Source: Clostridium sp. D43t1_170807_H7
GTDB taxonomy: Bacteria > Bacillota > Clostridia > Clostridiales > Clostridiaceae
Direction: 5' to 3'
Assembly (NCBI RefSeq): GCF_015555905.1
Contig: NZ_JADNLK010000015.1
Span: forward strand, 1-64,000
DNA length: 64,000 nt
Shown piece after piece: positions 25,735-35,188 of the stretch; positions within the stretch are counted from its first letter, which is position 1, and the number at the start of each line of letters is the position of its first letter. A program made the position numbers and the translations under genes. Below the pieces are notes generated by a model that worked only from the letters and a program-made list of their open reading frames with translations, was not told the origin of the DNA and made no database searches.

Positions 25735-26277
25735 TTATCTACTATATGCTATTCTTTTCATTGATATTTCAACAACCTTATATAGGAAGATACCTGCAAC
25801 TAAATTAATTATTGTTGCTGGTAATACTACTGTTAAAAATAAAGCTATAAATGGTGCTGGTAATCCAACTATTAGTTGTGCAGATAATAAAAATATTGTT
25901 CCACTAATTAATGTACCAATTGGAAAAACCACAGCTGCTATTAAAGCATTTTTCTTTTTCTCAGTTAAACTACTAATAAACTTAACTTTATTTATTAAAA
26001 TTATAATTAAATATACTATATTGGCAGATATAATTTTATCTATAATATTAGGTACTTGTCCACCTGGAAATTTCGTTGTTAATGCAGTAAATACGCCTGT
26101 AATTATAGCTGAAATAATTGAGGTTTTATAATCATCTTTATTAATTATCATTATTATAAATAACATAACTAATGAGAAATCTGGTTGCATAGGTAAACCT
26201 ATTGCAGGTGTTATTTGATGTAGTAATGCTCCAACAGCTAAAAGTATTGCATTAATAGTTAACTTTCTTGTATTCAT
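25735..26277 (-). CDS. trpP: tryptophan transporter TrpP family
   Basis: 180 residues with five to six membrane helices, starting MNTRKLTINAILLAVGALLH and with the family's conserved TKFPGGQVPNIIDK segment near residue 70. Members import tryptophan. GGAGGG precedes the ATG. A T-box leader with a UGG specifier lies directly upstream, supporting tryptophan as the substrate and showing regulation by uncharged tRNA-Trp. Confidence 0.9.
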   Translation of the reverse strand: MNTRKLTINAILLAVGALLHQITPAIGLPMQPDFSLVMLFIIMIINKDDYKTSIISAIITGVFTALTTKFPGGQVPNIIDKIISANIVYLIIILINKVKFISSLTEKKKNALIAAVVFPIGTLISGTIFLLSAQLIVGLPAPFIALFLTVVLPATIINLVAGIFLYKVVEISMKRIAYSR

Positions 26278-26380
26278 AATATTATCCCTCCAAAAATTAA
26301 TTAATATATTATTATTCCATTGTCCAATATCATTTTCACTGGATAAAGTTCATACCATCAAAATCACCTCCTAAGAAATA

Positions 26381-26672
26381 AAAAAACTCCGTCCTAAATA
26401 AATAGGACGGAGTATAATCCGCGATACCACCTAAATTGCATATATAATAAGTACACCAAACTATATATTGCCTCTCATTTTCAAGCACTAACATGCTCTA
26501 TCTCCTATAACGTGGAGCTTACGGTAACCGGTACTTTCAAAAATTTCCCTTTACTCCTCTCAGGCCCATTCACTAAACCTTTTCTTATTAGGATCACACC
26601 ACCCCTAATTCTCTGAAACGAACCTTAATTTAGCTACTCTCCCTGTTCATTGGATTTAAATTGAATTAACTA
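26381..26672 (-). promoter_or_regulatory. tRNA-Trp T-box riboswitch controlling trpP
   Basis: The minus strand has a Stem I region starting near 26660 with the GGTGGTGTGA and GAATTAG loops. The specifier context is GTGAATGGGCC, with UGG at 26566-26568. The T-box core GGTGGTATCGCGG is at 26419-26433, followed by the terminator hairpin CTCCGTCCTA/TAGGACGGAG (26381-26414). Uncharged tRNA-Trp would stabilise the antiterminator. The sequence from there to trpP holds only the ribosome site and spacer. Confidence 0.9.
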
Positions 26673-26679
26673 CACTTCT

Positions 26680-26708
26680 ATATTATTCCAATTATTTGAA
26701 ATTGTCAA
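26680..26708 (-). promoter_or_regulatory. promoter of the T-box-trpP unit
   Basis: On the minus strand TTGACA (26703-26708) and TAATAT (26680-26685) are 17 bases apart, placing the transcript start shortly ahead of Stem I. Confidence 0.75.
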
Positions 26709-26757
26709 TATTTTTTAAATTTAATTTTGATTATTCTCCATCTAGTTCTTATAAATT

Positions 26758-27876
26758 TTACATCATTATAAATCTCATATATCCATATTCTAAAATTATA
26801 TGGCCAAATCCCTCTTCTAAAAACTCAAATACTGCTTCATCATTATTAGAAATAACTCTAGAAAATATAACAATATAATCTTTAACATCTTGAATATTAA
26901 CTTCATTTCTTTTATTTATACAACATTTCAAAAATATAGCATATCTAATTAATATATATTCTAATATAATTAACTCAAAAGAAAGCGCTATTTCTTCTAT
27001 ATCATCATTTATACAATTACTAAAAATCTTAGATGCTATACAATTTTCAATTAAATTATCATATTTCTCAAATTCATTTATATACTTTTTCCAACTATTA
27101 TTAACTGAATTTGCATCAATACCTTCTGCAAATTCATATATATCTTTTAATGAATTTTCTAATCCTATAACATCTTTATAATTTTGAGTAATATCTAAAA
27201 ATAAGTATTTAACTTCTTCTATTGCTTCCTCTATATTTATGTCAAATTCATCATAATTATGACTAAGGTCATTAATATATTCCTTATCCTTATAAACTTC
27301 TAATACTTTATTTATATTTTCACTTTTTATAAGATTTAATATCATTTCATAACAAATAATTAATTTCTTATATAATGGAAAATTATTATTTTGTATTATA
27401 CTAACTAACCTCTCTCTAATTTCAAAGATTTTAGAATTGCTTTCAAATTTATAATTCTCTTCTGATACCATATTAATTTTTTCATTTATATTACTTATTA
27501 TTTCTACAACTTCAGGACATGCACATGATAATGTTAATTCCTTTATATCTTCAAATATATTTTCTACCCTAGGAAAACTCTTACAAGTTAAAGATAAATA
27601 TTCTTCTCCATCCTTTTTTACTATATTGCATAATCCTTTTTTATCTAAAAAAGGACATACATCCTGTGTTTCCTTATTAACAAAATATTGTTCTTCATCA
27701 TCTATTTTTATTATATTTTTTAATATATAGCTTTTATCACATTCTCTCCACTTATTATAAGTATCGTCATCAATATTTACATCCCATCCTGCACAACATG
27801 TAAATTTACATTTATCTGCTATACACTTAAAATTATCATAATTTTGTATCTTAAAATTTTTTATCTTCTTAATCAT
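26758..27876 (-). CDS. FliB-like lysine N-methylase family protein
   Basis: 372 residues. The N-terminal cysteine cluster is typical of YkgJ/FliB proteins: CKFTCCAGWDV near residue 24, VCPFLDKKGLCNIV near 73, LTCKSFPR near 97 and LSCACP near 117. The remainder is helical. FliB methylates flagellin lysines; many clostridia carry FliB-like proteins away from flagellar genes and their substrate is unknown. No flagellar genes are nearby. No clear ribosome site immediately ahead of the ATG. Confidence 0.78.
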   Translation of the reverse strand: MIKKIKNFKIQNYDNFKCIADKCKFTCCAGWDVNIDDDTYNKWRECDKSYILKNIIKIDDEEQYFVNKETQDVCPFLDKKGLCNIVKKDGEEYLSLTCKSFPRVENIFEDIKELTLSCACPEVVEIISNINEKINMVSEENYKFESNSKIFEIRERLVSIIQNNNFPLYKKLIICYEMILNLIKSENINKVLEVYKDKEYINDLSHNYDEFDINIEEAIEEVKYLFLDITQNYKDVIGLENSLKDIYEFAEGIDANSVNNSWKKYINEFEKYDNLIENCIASKIFSNCINDDIEEIALSFELIILEYILIRYAIFLKCCINKRNEVNIQDVKDYIVIFSRVISNNDEAVFEFLEEGFGHIILEYGYMRFIMM

Positions 27877-27995
27877 AGGTTACTAACTCCATTTTTTATT
27901 ATTAATCTCCCATTATTTTAACGTCAATTTAAAGTTTTTTACAATACTTTCTTTAGCTTAGCTAATATTACTTGCCATTTATCACTTATAATTGA

Positions 27996-28583
27996 CTAAA
28001 CTGGTAATAATAAACCTGATTTCTTTAAAATTGGTCTTATTGCATTATATATAATAGCTACTAAAATTACAGATACTACTGCATTTATAAATGTTGTAGC
28101 TGCACTTAATTTAGCTAAAATCATAGCTGCATCTTGTGGTTGCCCTAATATATATTGCTTATAGAAGAATCCAACAATAGGATCTGCTATTACATTAAAA
28201 GCAAGTCCACCAATTGATGCTATAATACTCCACTTAAAAATATATTTTCTATCATTGCTTTCGCTTATTTTAGCAATTTTATGTGCAATTAATCCTGTTA
28301 TTAAGCCAATACATAATTTTAATACGAAAGTTTTAGGTGCCACTAATATATATACAGGATCCATTAAGTCTGCAATTGTCATTCCTATTGCACCTGCTAA
28401 TCCTCCATACCATCCCCCAAGTAATAATGCAGCTAAAACACAAAATGCATTTCCAATATGAAGTGAAGTTGCATCTCCACCTGGTACTGGAATTTTAATT
28501 TGCAAGTAAGTAAAAGATACAAAGCATAATGCTGCAAGCAATGCTGTTTGAATTAATTTTTTAAATTTAATGTGCTTATTCAT
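27996..28583 (-). CDS. ECF transporter S component
   Basis: 195 residues, six membrane helices. The segment PVPGGDATSLHIGNAFCVLA near residue 37 and GGWYGGLAGAIGMTIADLMD near 60 mark the membrane vitamin-binding subunit of energy-coupling-factor importers. The substrate cannot be fixed from sequence. It needs the shared EcfA/EcfT module, which is not in the window. GGGGGAATT lies before the ATG at 28583, so I prefer it to 28619. Confidence 0.82.
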   Translation of the reverse strand: MNKHIKFKKLIQTALLAALCFVSFTYLQIKIPVPGGDATSLHIGNAFCVLAALLLGGWYGGLAGAIGMTIADLMDPVYILVAPKTFVLKLCIGLITGLIAHKIAKISESNDRKYIFKWSIIASIGGLAFNVIADPIVGFFYKQYILGQPQDAAMILAKLSAATTFINAVVSVILVAIIYNAIRPILKKSGLLLPV

Positions 28584-28723
28584 TAATAATTCCCCCTTGT
28601 TATAAAAGCTTATATCCATTTTATACCTACTAATACAAATAAATCAATTGTATCCATACAAACTAAATTAAACTGATTTTTGTTACTTACTATTTATCTT
28701 TATTTCAAAGATAAATCTATATA

Positions 28724-29455
28724 TTACATCTTTATTTTTTTAAAACTTATTATAAACTCAATTACATTTCTATTTATAGAATATTCAATTTTAAAATTAT
28801 TTTTTTCGCATAATCTTTTGCAAATATATAATCCTAGTCCTGAGCTAGATATTTCTCCCCTTCTATTAGCCCCCTTTATAAATGGCTCTAATAGCTTATC
28901 CTTTATTTCATCTTTTATATCCCCAATCCCATTCAAAATCTTAAAATAACTATTACTATAATACTGTCCTATTTTAATATCAATATTTTGTGTTGTAGAG
29001 TACTTTAAACTATTTTCTATTAAATTGGTTAATATACTTTCTACATCTTCTTTAATTGCAATAGACTTAATTTCAGTATTCTCTTCCAAACAGATATTAT
29101 AACCTTTATCTTTTATTTGATTATGAAAGGCGTCTATAATTCTTTTAGTCATTTTATTAATATTTACTTCTTCCGGATATACTTGAACTAAAGCTTCTTC
29201 CCTTGAAATAATAAGTAATTTTTCTACTAACTTATTCATCTTAATACTTTCTTCTTCAACTCTCTCTAGAGCCCTAAGTACAAACTCATCTTCAAATTCT
29301 TCTTCCTGTAACATTTGAGAATATCCTCTTATAGCTGTTAAAGGTGTTTTTAGTTCGTGAGTTGCATTATTAAAAAATTCTTTAGTATTATTTTGCATTT
29401 CTACTATATTATTTTTCATATTATTAAATCCTTCAAAGATCTTCACCTTTTCCAT
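28724..29455 (-). pseudogene. C-terminal half of a sensor histidine kinase
   Basis: The dimerisation and phosphoacceptor region ATHELKTPLTAIRGY, N-box NLIENSLKYS and G-box SSGLGLYICKRL are intact, but the membrane sensor part is missing. The ORF start overlaps the end of the response-regulator fragment in another frame, consistent with a deletion that fused the two genes. A soluble kinase core could still be made but would have no sensor and no partner. Confidence 0.8.
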
Positions 29456-29624
29456 CTGGAAGCATTAAATCTAATAAAACTAAGTCTGGTTTAAATCATT
29501 GAAATAATATTAATGCTTCTCTAACTGTAAATGCAGACATTGCATCATAACCTTCTCTCTTAAGTGATGTTGTAAGTATATCATTTATTGATACTTCATC
29601 TTCTACTATAAGTATTTTTCTCAT
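29441..29624 (-). pseudogene. N-terminal remnant of a response regulator
   Basis: From ATG 29624 the frame reads MRKILIVEDEVSINDILTTS, has a TGA about codon 44, then continues FKPDLVLLDLMLPDG (the phosphoacceptor aspartate is in LLDLMLP) before it ends at the kinase fragment. The output DNA-binding domain is gone. Confidence 0.8.
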
Positions 29625-29638
29625 TTTCTCCTCAATTG

Positions 29639-30240
29639 TTACCTTTCAATATTTATTTTAATAATTCTATCTTGCCATTCATTAGTATAAAAATCACCTA
29701 TTAGATTAGCTGTTCTAAAGTTAATCAAAATTTCATTATTATCTTCATTTATAATATAATTATATAACCACACATTCTTATCTTCATCTGTGCTCACTTC
29801 TATCTTATTATATATATCTATTCTATCATCTTTTAATTCTCCAATGTAAAATTCCTGATTACATCCATTTTGCTTATTCTTTTCAAGTATACATAAATTT
29901 GATTCTCCTAAGAAAGATACAACTTCATAATTTTTATCTATGCCTTGCATAATTCTTTTAACATTATTTGTAGAAGAGTAAAAAACTTATACATAAATAT
30001 AATTTCTCCATCTTCATTTATAGCTATTTGATTTTCATCCCATAATGCTATTCCACTTAAATCTATCTTCTCTTTTTCATCTAATACTACTTTATCATTC
30101 TTAAAAGACATATTTTGAACTAAATAAATACTTATTATCTAATCCACTTACATCAGATATTTCAAATAAAATAATTAATCTTTATAATGCTATGTACTCT
30201 ATAGGGTATAAAAGATTAGATACAGCTCTATTTCATATTT
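29639..30240 (-). pseudogene. decayed gene, multiple frameshifts
   Basis: Consecutive minus-strand frames read SNLLYPIEYIAL, then a stop, LFEISDVSGLDNKYL, a frame change, NMSFKNDKVVLDEKEKIDLS and ALWDENQIAINEDGEII, a frame change in a T-run near 29986, then a 103-codon stretch to 29639 (GIDKNYEVVSFLGESNLCI). Together they resemble one beta-rich extracytoplasmic protein. It lies beside the broken two-component genes and may have been its regulated target. Confidence 0.65.
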
Positions 30241-30517
30241 TTTTAACACCATCAAAGGAAAGAGAATCATCATATTTTATATTAAAACACTTCTCAAAAT
30301 CATCTTTATTTTCAAAATATATTTCTGTTACTAAATAACTATCCTTTACCATAAGACTTAATAACTTTAATAAGGGCTGTAAATCAGTAACATTATTACT
30401 TTTTTCTATTTCAATTTCATATTCCTCAGTATTTAATTGTAGCTTTCCCTCAAAAATAATATGATTTATATTTTTTGCTAACTGTAATAAGTTAATACTC
30501 TCTATTTTTTGTAACAT
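30233..30517 (-). CDS. hypothetical protein, possibly truncated
   Basis: 94 residues, mixed helix and strand (INLLQLAKNINHIIFEGKLQ; LLSLMVKDSYLVTEIYF). AAGGAGATGAATT precedes the ATG. No family recognised. It runs directly into the decayed gene downstream and may be its former neighbour. Confidence 0.45.
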   Translation of the reverse strand: MLQKIESINLLQLAKNINHIIFEGKLQLNTEEYEIEIEKSNNVTDLQPLLKLLSLMVKDSYLVTEIYFENKDDFEKCFNIKYDDSLSFDGVKKI

Positions 30518-30655
30518 AATAATTCATCTCCTTAATTTACAACCTAACTTGCTGATTTAATAAACTTTAATAATATTATGTTACTTCTAAAATATTTCTA
30601 TTAATTTTACAAAATAATATATTTTTACATACATTCCATTATACTTCTAAAATGG

Positions 30656-30684
30656 TTGACTTTTACCCTGCATGAATATATACT
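30656..30684 (+). promoter_or_regulatory. promoter of the queT-queF operon
   Basis: TTGACT (30656-30661) and TATACT (30679-30684) are 17 bases apart, ahead of the preQ1 aptamer. The 75 bases between contain a further GCAACT/AGTTGC hairpin (30725-30751). Confidence 0.75.
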
Positions 30685-30765
30685 TAAGTCAGATTCTAGA
30701 CTTTAAATATAATGAATCTAACTTGCAACTGTAGTCTTATAAAAAAGTTGCTTCATAATTTAATA

Positions 30766-30864
30766 AGACAGTTCGAAACCATCCTGTCTCAAAATAAAAC
30801 TAGGGATTAATAATAGAATACTATTATTGTTTATTTAGGATGGAGTTTTTTCATCCTTTTTTTA
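30766..30864 (+). promoter_or_regulatory. preQ1-type riboswitch with terminator
   Basis: AGACAG/CTGTCT (30766-30789) encloses a loop with GAAACCATC, followed by the A-rich tail CAAAATAAAACTAGGG (30790-30805), the compact pattern of class I preQ1 aptamers. A terminator hairpin AGGATG/CATCCT plus T7 (30837-30864) ends just before the queT ribosome site. Binding of preQ1 would favour termination. Position ahead of queT and queF supports the call; exact pseudoknot pairing is inferred. Confidence 0.8.
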
Positions 30865-30884
30865 TTTTTCTGGAGGTGATAGTT

Positions 30885-31364
30885 ATGGAAATTACTATGT
30901 CAAAAACAAAAAAGCTAACAATTTCAGCAATAGTTATTGCTCTATATGTTGTAATAATGACAATAACTCAAAGTTTTTCTTTTGGAGCTATACAAATTCG
31001 TTTAGCAACTAGTTTATATGCATTAGCTTATATTTTTCCATTCCTAGTTTTACCTTTGGGAGTTTCGAACTTATTATCTAATATGCTTTTAGGAGGCTTA
31101 AGTATATTTGATATCCTGGGTGGTGGATTGGTTGGTATATTAACAGCTTTATTAGTTTATTGTGTTCGCAAATATAAACTAAATATTACACTTACAATAC
31201 TACCAATAATATTTATACCAGGATTAATAGTTCCTATTTGGTTATCAATGATATTAAATGTTCCATATAGTGCTCTTGCTGTTAGCTTATGTTTAGGGCA
31301 AGTTATACCAGCAATACTTGGTTCATTTTTAATTAAGGTACTAAAAGATAAGATTGGAGATTAA
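30885..31364 (+). CDS. queT: QueT-type queuosine precursor ECF S component
   Basis: 159 residues, five to six membrane helices, with FGAIQIRLATSLYALAYIFP near residue 30 typical of QueT. It imports a queuosine precursor (preQ0/preQ1/queuine) using the shared ECF energising module. ATG at 30885 lies eight bases after GGAGG; the longer frame from 30840 would run through the terminator. The stop is three bases ahead of queF. Confidence 0.88.
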   Translation: MEITMSKTKKLTISAIVIALYVVIMTITQSFSFGAIQIRLATSLYALAYIFPFLVLPLGVSNLLSNMLLGGLSIFDILGGGLVGILTALLVYCVRKYKLNITLTILPIIFIPGLIVPIWLSMILNVPYSALAVSLCLGQVIPAILGSFLIKVLKDKIGD

Positions 31365-31367
31365 TTT

Positions 31368-31850
31368 ATGAGAAATGACTTAGATTTAAACTTACTTGGA
31401 AATCAAAATGTAAAATATGATTTTGGATATAATCCTGATATTTTAGAGACATTTGATAACAAACATCCCGAAAATGATTATTTTGTTAAATTCAACTGTC
31501 CTGAATTTACTAGTTTATGTCCTATTACTTCCCAACCAGACTTTGCTACAATTTATATTTCATATGTTCCAAATATAAAAATGGTTGAAAGTAAATCATT
31601 AAAATTATATTTATTTAGTTTTAGAAATCATGGTGATTTTCACGAAGACTGTATGAATATCATAATGAAAGATTTAATAAAATTAATGGATCCTAAATAT
31701 ATTGAGGTTTGGGGTAAATTTACTCCAAGAGGCGGTATTTCTATTGATCCTTACTGTAACTACGGAAAACCAGGAACAAGATGGGAAGAAGTAGCTTTTA
31801 ATAGATTAGTTAATCATGATTTATATCCCGAAAAAATAGATAATAGATAA
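31368..31850 (+). CDS. queF: NADPH-dependent 7-cyano-7-deazaguanine reductase
   Basis: 160 residues, the unimodular type I QueF. The QueF motif [20 protein letters not shown] (about 85-105) and the catalytic cysteine in CPEFTSLCP near residue 48 are present. It reduces preQ0 to preQ1 for queuosine in tRNA. Coupled to queT under a preQ1 riboswitch; no queC/D/E lie nearby, which suggests salvage of imported preQ0 rather than de novo synthesis. Confidence 0.92.
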   Translation: MRNDLDLNLLGNQNVKYDFGYNPDILETFDNKHPENDYFVKFNCPEFTSLCPITSQPDFATIYISYVPNIKMVESKSLKLYLFSFRNHGDFHEDCMNIIMKDLIKLMDPKYIEVWGKFTPRGGISIDPYCNYGKPGTRWEEVAFNRLVNHDLYPEKIDNR

Positions 31851-31859
31851 TAAAAATAG

Positions 31860-31901
31860 ACAGTAGACAAGCTTATATTCCATAAGCCTACCTACTGTTT
31901 T
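31860..31901. terminator. bidirectional terminator
   Basis: CAGTAG...AAGCTTAT and ATAAGC...CTACTG form an imperfect stem with T-run, between convergent queF and the TPR gene. Confidence 0.85.
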
Positions 31902-32816
31902 TTATCCAAACATTTTCTTATATTTTTCTAATTCTCTTATAGCATTAAGTTCTTCATCTTCCTTCATATATCCTTCAAAGAAATCATTTAATTCTATAGA
32001 TTTAAGTATATCTTCTAATGCTAACTCTAATTTATTAACCGCTACATAAAAGCAAGCTCTATTATAATATAAAAATCCTTCATCTTCATTTTCTAATATA
32101 CCTTCATTTATTATTTCAATAGCTCTATTGTAATCTTCTTTTTCTCTATACATTACTGCATAATTTAAATAGCTATATGGATAATAAGGATTTTCTTCTA
32201 TTGATTTCTTATAGTATTCTTCAGCTAACTCTAAATTACCTAATTTTTTATTAAATACTCCCATATTAAAAAGAATTCTAAAATGCTTACTATCTACTTC
32301 TAAAGCTTTTTCCATATATTCTAAAGCTAATTTAGTATCTCCTAATTCATCATAAATACATCCTAAATTAGCATTTGCCCATAAATCCTTTGCATTTAGC
32401 TTTAATACTTGTTTATAATTTTTTATTGCCTCTTCCTTATTACCTAATTCATCATAAGCATTAGCTAAAAAGAAATATGCCTTTTCATATTTTTCATCAT
32501 ACTTTATAGCCTTTTTATAATACTCAATTGCTTCTTCATATAATTCATCATCATCGTAAATTATACCTAATCCATAATAGGCTATGGCATTAGTATCATC
32601 TAATTCTAATACTCTTCTATACATTTTTTCAGCTAAATCAAAATGTGCTATTTTATCATAAAGAAATGCTAAATCTAAAATTAAATCTATATCATCTTTT
32701 CCTTCTTGACAATTATATGCTTTCTTAAAAAACTTCAGAGCTTTTAAATAGTTCTTTTCAATCATAAAATTACGTCCTATAGATATATAATTATCAAACA
32801 TGTATGTCTTATCCAA
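31902..32816 (-). CDS. tetratricopeptide repeat protein
   Basis: About 304 residues with seven to eight TPR units, for example LGIIYDDDELYEEAIEYYKK and NYKQVLKLNAKDLWANANLG. No signal peptide or other domain. TPRs mediate protein-protein contacts; no partner is evident. I chose TTG at 32816 because GGAGG lies six bases upstream; the longer reading from 32846 starts inside a terminator hairpin. Confidence 0.82.
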   Translation of the reverse strand: MDKTYMFDNYISIGRNFMIEKNYLKALKFFKKAYNCQEGKDDIDLILDLAFLYDKIAHFDLAEKMYRRVLELDDTNAIAYYGLGIIYDDDELYEEAIEYYKKAIKYDEKYEKAYFFLANAYDELGNKEEAIKNYKQVLKLNAKDLWANANLGCIYDELGDTKLALEYMEKALEVDSKHFRILFNMGVFNKKLGNLELAEEYYKKSIEENPYYPYSYLNYAVMYREKEDYNRAIEIINEGILENEDEGFLYYNRACFYVAVNKLELALEDILKSIELNDFFEGYMKEDEELNAIRELEKYKKMFG

Positions 32817-32833
32817 AGTAATCCTCCAAATTA

Positions 32834-32870
32834 AATAAGATTGCACCTTAATTGGTACAATCTTATTTTT
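32834..32870. terminator. hairpin terminator
   Basis: AATAAGATTG and CAATCTTATT with inner ACC/GGT around TTAATT, T-run on the plus strand. It lies between the SDR gene and the TPR gene, and on the minus strand would end SDR transcripts. Confidence 0.7.
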
Positions 32871-32903
32871 ACACTAATTTTATCATATCTAACTTATATT
32901 ATA

Positions 32904-33665
32904 TTAAATTACAGTAGCACCATCAACAGATAAAATAGCTCCACTTATATAACTTGCCATATCTGAAGCTAAGAATAAAAATGCATTTGCAATATCCTCT
33001 GGTTCTCCAATTCTTCCTACTGGAACATTTGCAGTTATTGCTTTTATCATATTTTGATCAAGTGCCGCTACCATATCAGTAGCAATTATTCCTGGTGCTA
33101 CTGCATTAACTCTTATTCCATCCTTACCTAATTCTCTTGCTAAGGATTTAGTTAATCCATTTACAGCAAATTTAGAAGTAGGATATCCAACACCTGACTT
33201 TTGACCATTTATACTTACCACGGAGCTTGTATTAAGTATTACACCCTTACCTTTTTCCTTCATCTTTTCAGCAGCTATTTTACTACAATTAAACACTGCT
33301 TCCACATTTACGTCTATTATCTTTGCAAAATGATCTGAATCTTGGTTATATATACTAACATTATCACTTATACCTGCATTATTGATTAAAACATCTATAG
33401 ATCCCCATTTATTCATAACTTCTTCAATCATGTTTCTAACCTCTGATAAATCTAACAAATTAGTTGGAAAACCAATGACCTCATAACTAGAATTTATTTT
33501 ATTAAGTTCTGATAAAGCTTTATCTACAGTTTCTTTTTTTGATCCACATAATGCAACCTTTGCTCCATTTTCAAGGAAAGCTTTTACTGTTGAAAATCCA
33601 ATTCCTCTAGTACCTCCAGTTACTATAACCACTTTATTTTTTATACTTTTCTCTAATATTCCCAT
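32904..33665 (-). CDS. short-chain dehydrogenase/reductase (FabG-like)
   Basis: 253 residues. Cofactor motif TGGTRGIG near residue 17, NNAGIS near 92, catalytic Ser in TSSVVS, YPTSKFAVNG (YxxxK) near 163 and the C-terminal SGAILSVDGA. Classical SDR; the substrate may be an acyl thioester, sugar or steroid, and some gut clostridial SDRs act on bile acids, but nothing here decides. GGAGAAGG precedes the ATG. Single gene. Confidence 0.88.
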   Translation of the reverse strand: MGILEKSIKNKVVIVTGGTRGIGFSTVKAFLENGAKVALCGSKKETVDKALSELNKINSSYEVIGFPTNLLDLSEVRNMIEEVMNKWGSIDVLINNAGISDNVSIYNQDSDHFAKIIDVNVEAVFNCSKIAAEKMKEKGKGVILNTSSVVSINGQKSGVGYPTSKFAVNGLTKSLARELGKDGIRVNAVAPGIIATDMVAALDQNMIKAITANVPVGRIGEPEDIANAFLFLASDMASYISGAILSVDGATVI

Positions 33666-33778
33666 AATGCCCTTCTCCTTTCACCTTAATTTACTAAATA
33701 AAATATATATTTTTTTAATTAAATATAATTTTTGCAATAATATATTCAATTATTCTATGTCTTTATTACTAAAATTAA

Positions 33779-35185
33779 TTAAAAAATTGGTTCTTGATTA
33801 TTCATTGAATATCCATCATTTCTAACATCTTTCATATCTACTAGATTATCTTTTACTTCAACTTTGCTAAGCTTTTTAACTGCACCATGAGGCTCATTTA
33901 ATGAAAGCTTATCTCCTCTTCCAGAAATAACCCATAAAACTTTATATCCTCTAGGTTTAACTTGTAATTTATCTTCACCCTTACCATCAGTAAAATAAAC
34001 TAACAAATTAATATTTTTATTATTAGCATATTGAAAAACAGGAGTAAATCTAGTTCCCCCACCTGAGGAACATCTTTCTTTTATATCATTTATAGTTTTA
34101 ACTTTATATGCACGCTTAACTTCTTTATCACATTCTATTATAGTTATTTCATGATTATAATTTTTTACTATAGATAGTACTTCTTTAATAGCTTGTTTAA
34201 ATTCTTCATCACTAATACTTCCACTTATATCAATAGCAACTGCTATTTCTGCCTTGTGATTTCTAAGTTCACCTCTTAAATCTAATCTATTAGGCTGTCT
34301 TCTATTTCTTCTTGTTATAGTTTTCTTTTTATTACTTTCTACAGTTCCCATTAATCTCTTAAGATATAAATTCCAAGGAAGTTCTCCTTTACTTTTTCTT
34401 AAAGCAGATATCATTCCTTCTACATGAAGGGGAATTGTACCTTTTTCAGCATTACCTATGAACTTTTCAGTAAAATCCTTAAGCATTTTTTCATCTATGG
34501 ACTCATTCTCATCCCATAAATCATGAGCTTTTTCTGGATCAAATCCACATTCTGAATCTTCAGCCCAGCTATCATCTTCTTCGCCTTCATCATTTTCTTC
34601 AAGTACATTTAATACATTTTGAATATTTTCAGCATAATATTCAAATGTATTATAAGGCTCAAGATTTAAACCGTACTTTAAATTTATTCCCTTTAAAGTA
34701 ATTGCATATGGTGGTAAATTATTAAGATATTGATTTACTACTATATCCATAGCTAAATTAATTGCAAGTGTACTAAAGTTACCTTTTAACTCCTTAGCTC
34801 TTATTACGTGCATAGATAATATATGATGAATTTCATGCTTAATAGTACTTTCCATTTGTTTTATATTAAGCTGCAAGAATATTATTGGATTAAAATATAT
34901 AACATATTTAGCACCTTTAAAATTTATACCAGTAGGAGTACTTATATCAAAACGTATTTCTCTTCCCATTTGAAATAAAAAGTAACCATAGAAATTATCC
35001 TTTTCTTCCATAAGACTTAGATTTACTTTATCTATAAGTTTAAAAAATTCTTCTTCAAAATCTTTAGGAATATCTATCTGAAACTTTTCACCAGCACGTA
35101 ATGCTTTAAACATAACTGAACTATTTACTATTTTATCAGCTTTAATATAAAGTTCCTTTTTTAACTTTTCAAAATAACTATCCAT
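33779..35185 (-). CDS. DUF2201-type vWA protein with metallopeptidase-like domain
   Basis: 468 residues. The N-terminal domain has a metal-binding-like HEIHHILSMH near residue 119 and an acidic segment (EENDEGEEDDSWAEDSE). The C-terminal vWA-like domain keeps MIDAS residues: AVAIDISGSIS near residue 315, GGGTRFTPVF near 376 and VYFTDGKGE near 395. It starts three bases after the AAA+ gene, as is usual for MoxR-vWA pairs, in which the ATPase remodels or loads the vWA partner. Confidence 0.87.
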   Translation of the reverse strand: MDSYFEKLKKELYIKADKIVNSSVMFKALRAGEKFQIDIPKDFEEEFFKLIDKVNLSLMEEKDNFYGYFLFQMGREIRFDISTPTGINFKGAKYVIYFNPIIFLQLNIKQMESTIKHEIHHILSMHVIRAKELKGNFSTLAINLAMDIVVNQYLNNLPPYAITLKGINLKYGLNLEPYNTFEYYAENIQNVLNVLEENDEGEEDDSWAEDSECGFDPEKAHDLWDENESIDEKMLKDFTEKFIGNAEKGTIPLHVEGMISALRKSKGELPWNLYLKRLMGTVESNKKKTITRRNRRQPNRLDLRGELRNHKAEIAVAIDISGSISDEEFKQAIKEVLSIVKNYNHEITIIECDKEVKRAYKVKTINDIKERCSSGGGTRFTPVFQYANNKNINLLVYFTDGKGEDKLQVKPRGYKVLWVISGRGDKLSLNEPHGAVKKLSKVEVKDNLVDMKDVRNDGYSMNNQEPIF

Positions 35186-35188
35186 ATG

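Noticed and set aside
26758-27876. True flagellin methylase linked to motility
   Set aside because: Only the Cys cluster supports FliB; there are no flagellar genes in the window, so I kept a family-level call.
32904-33665. Bile acid hydroxysteroid dehydrogenase
   Set aside because: The sequence fits classical SDRs in general; nothing visible fixes a steroid substrate.
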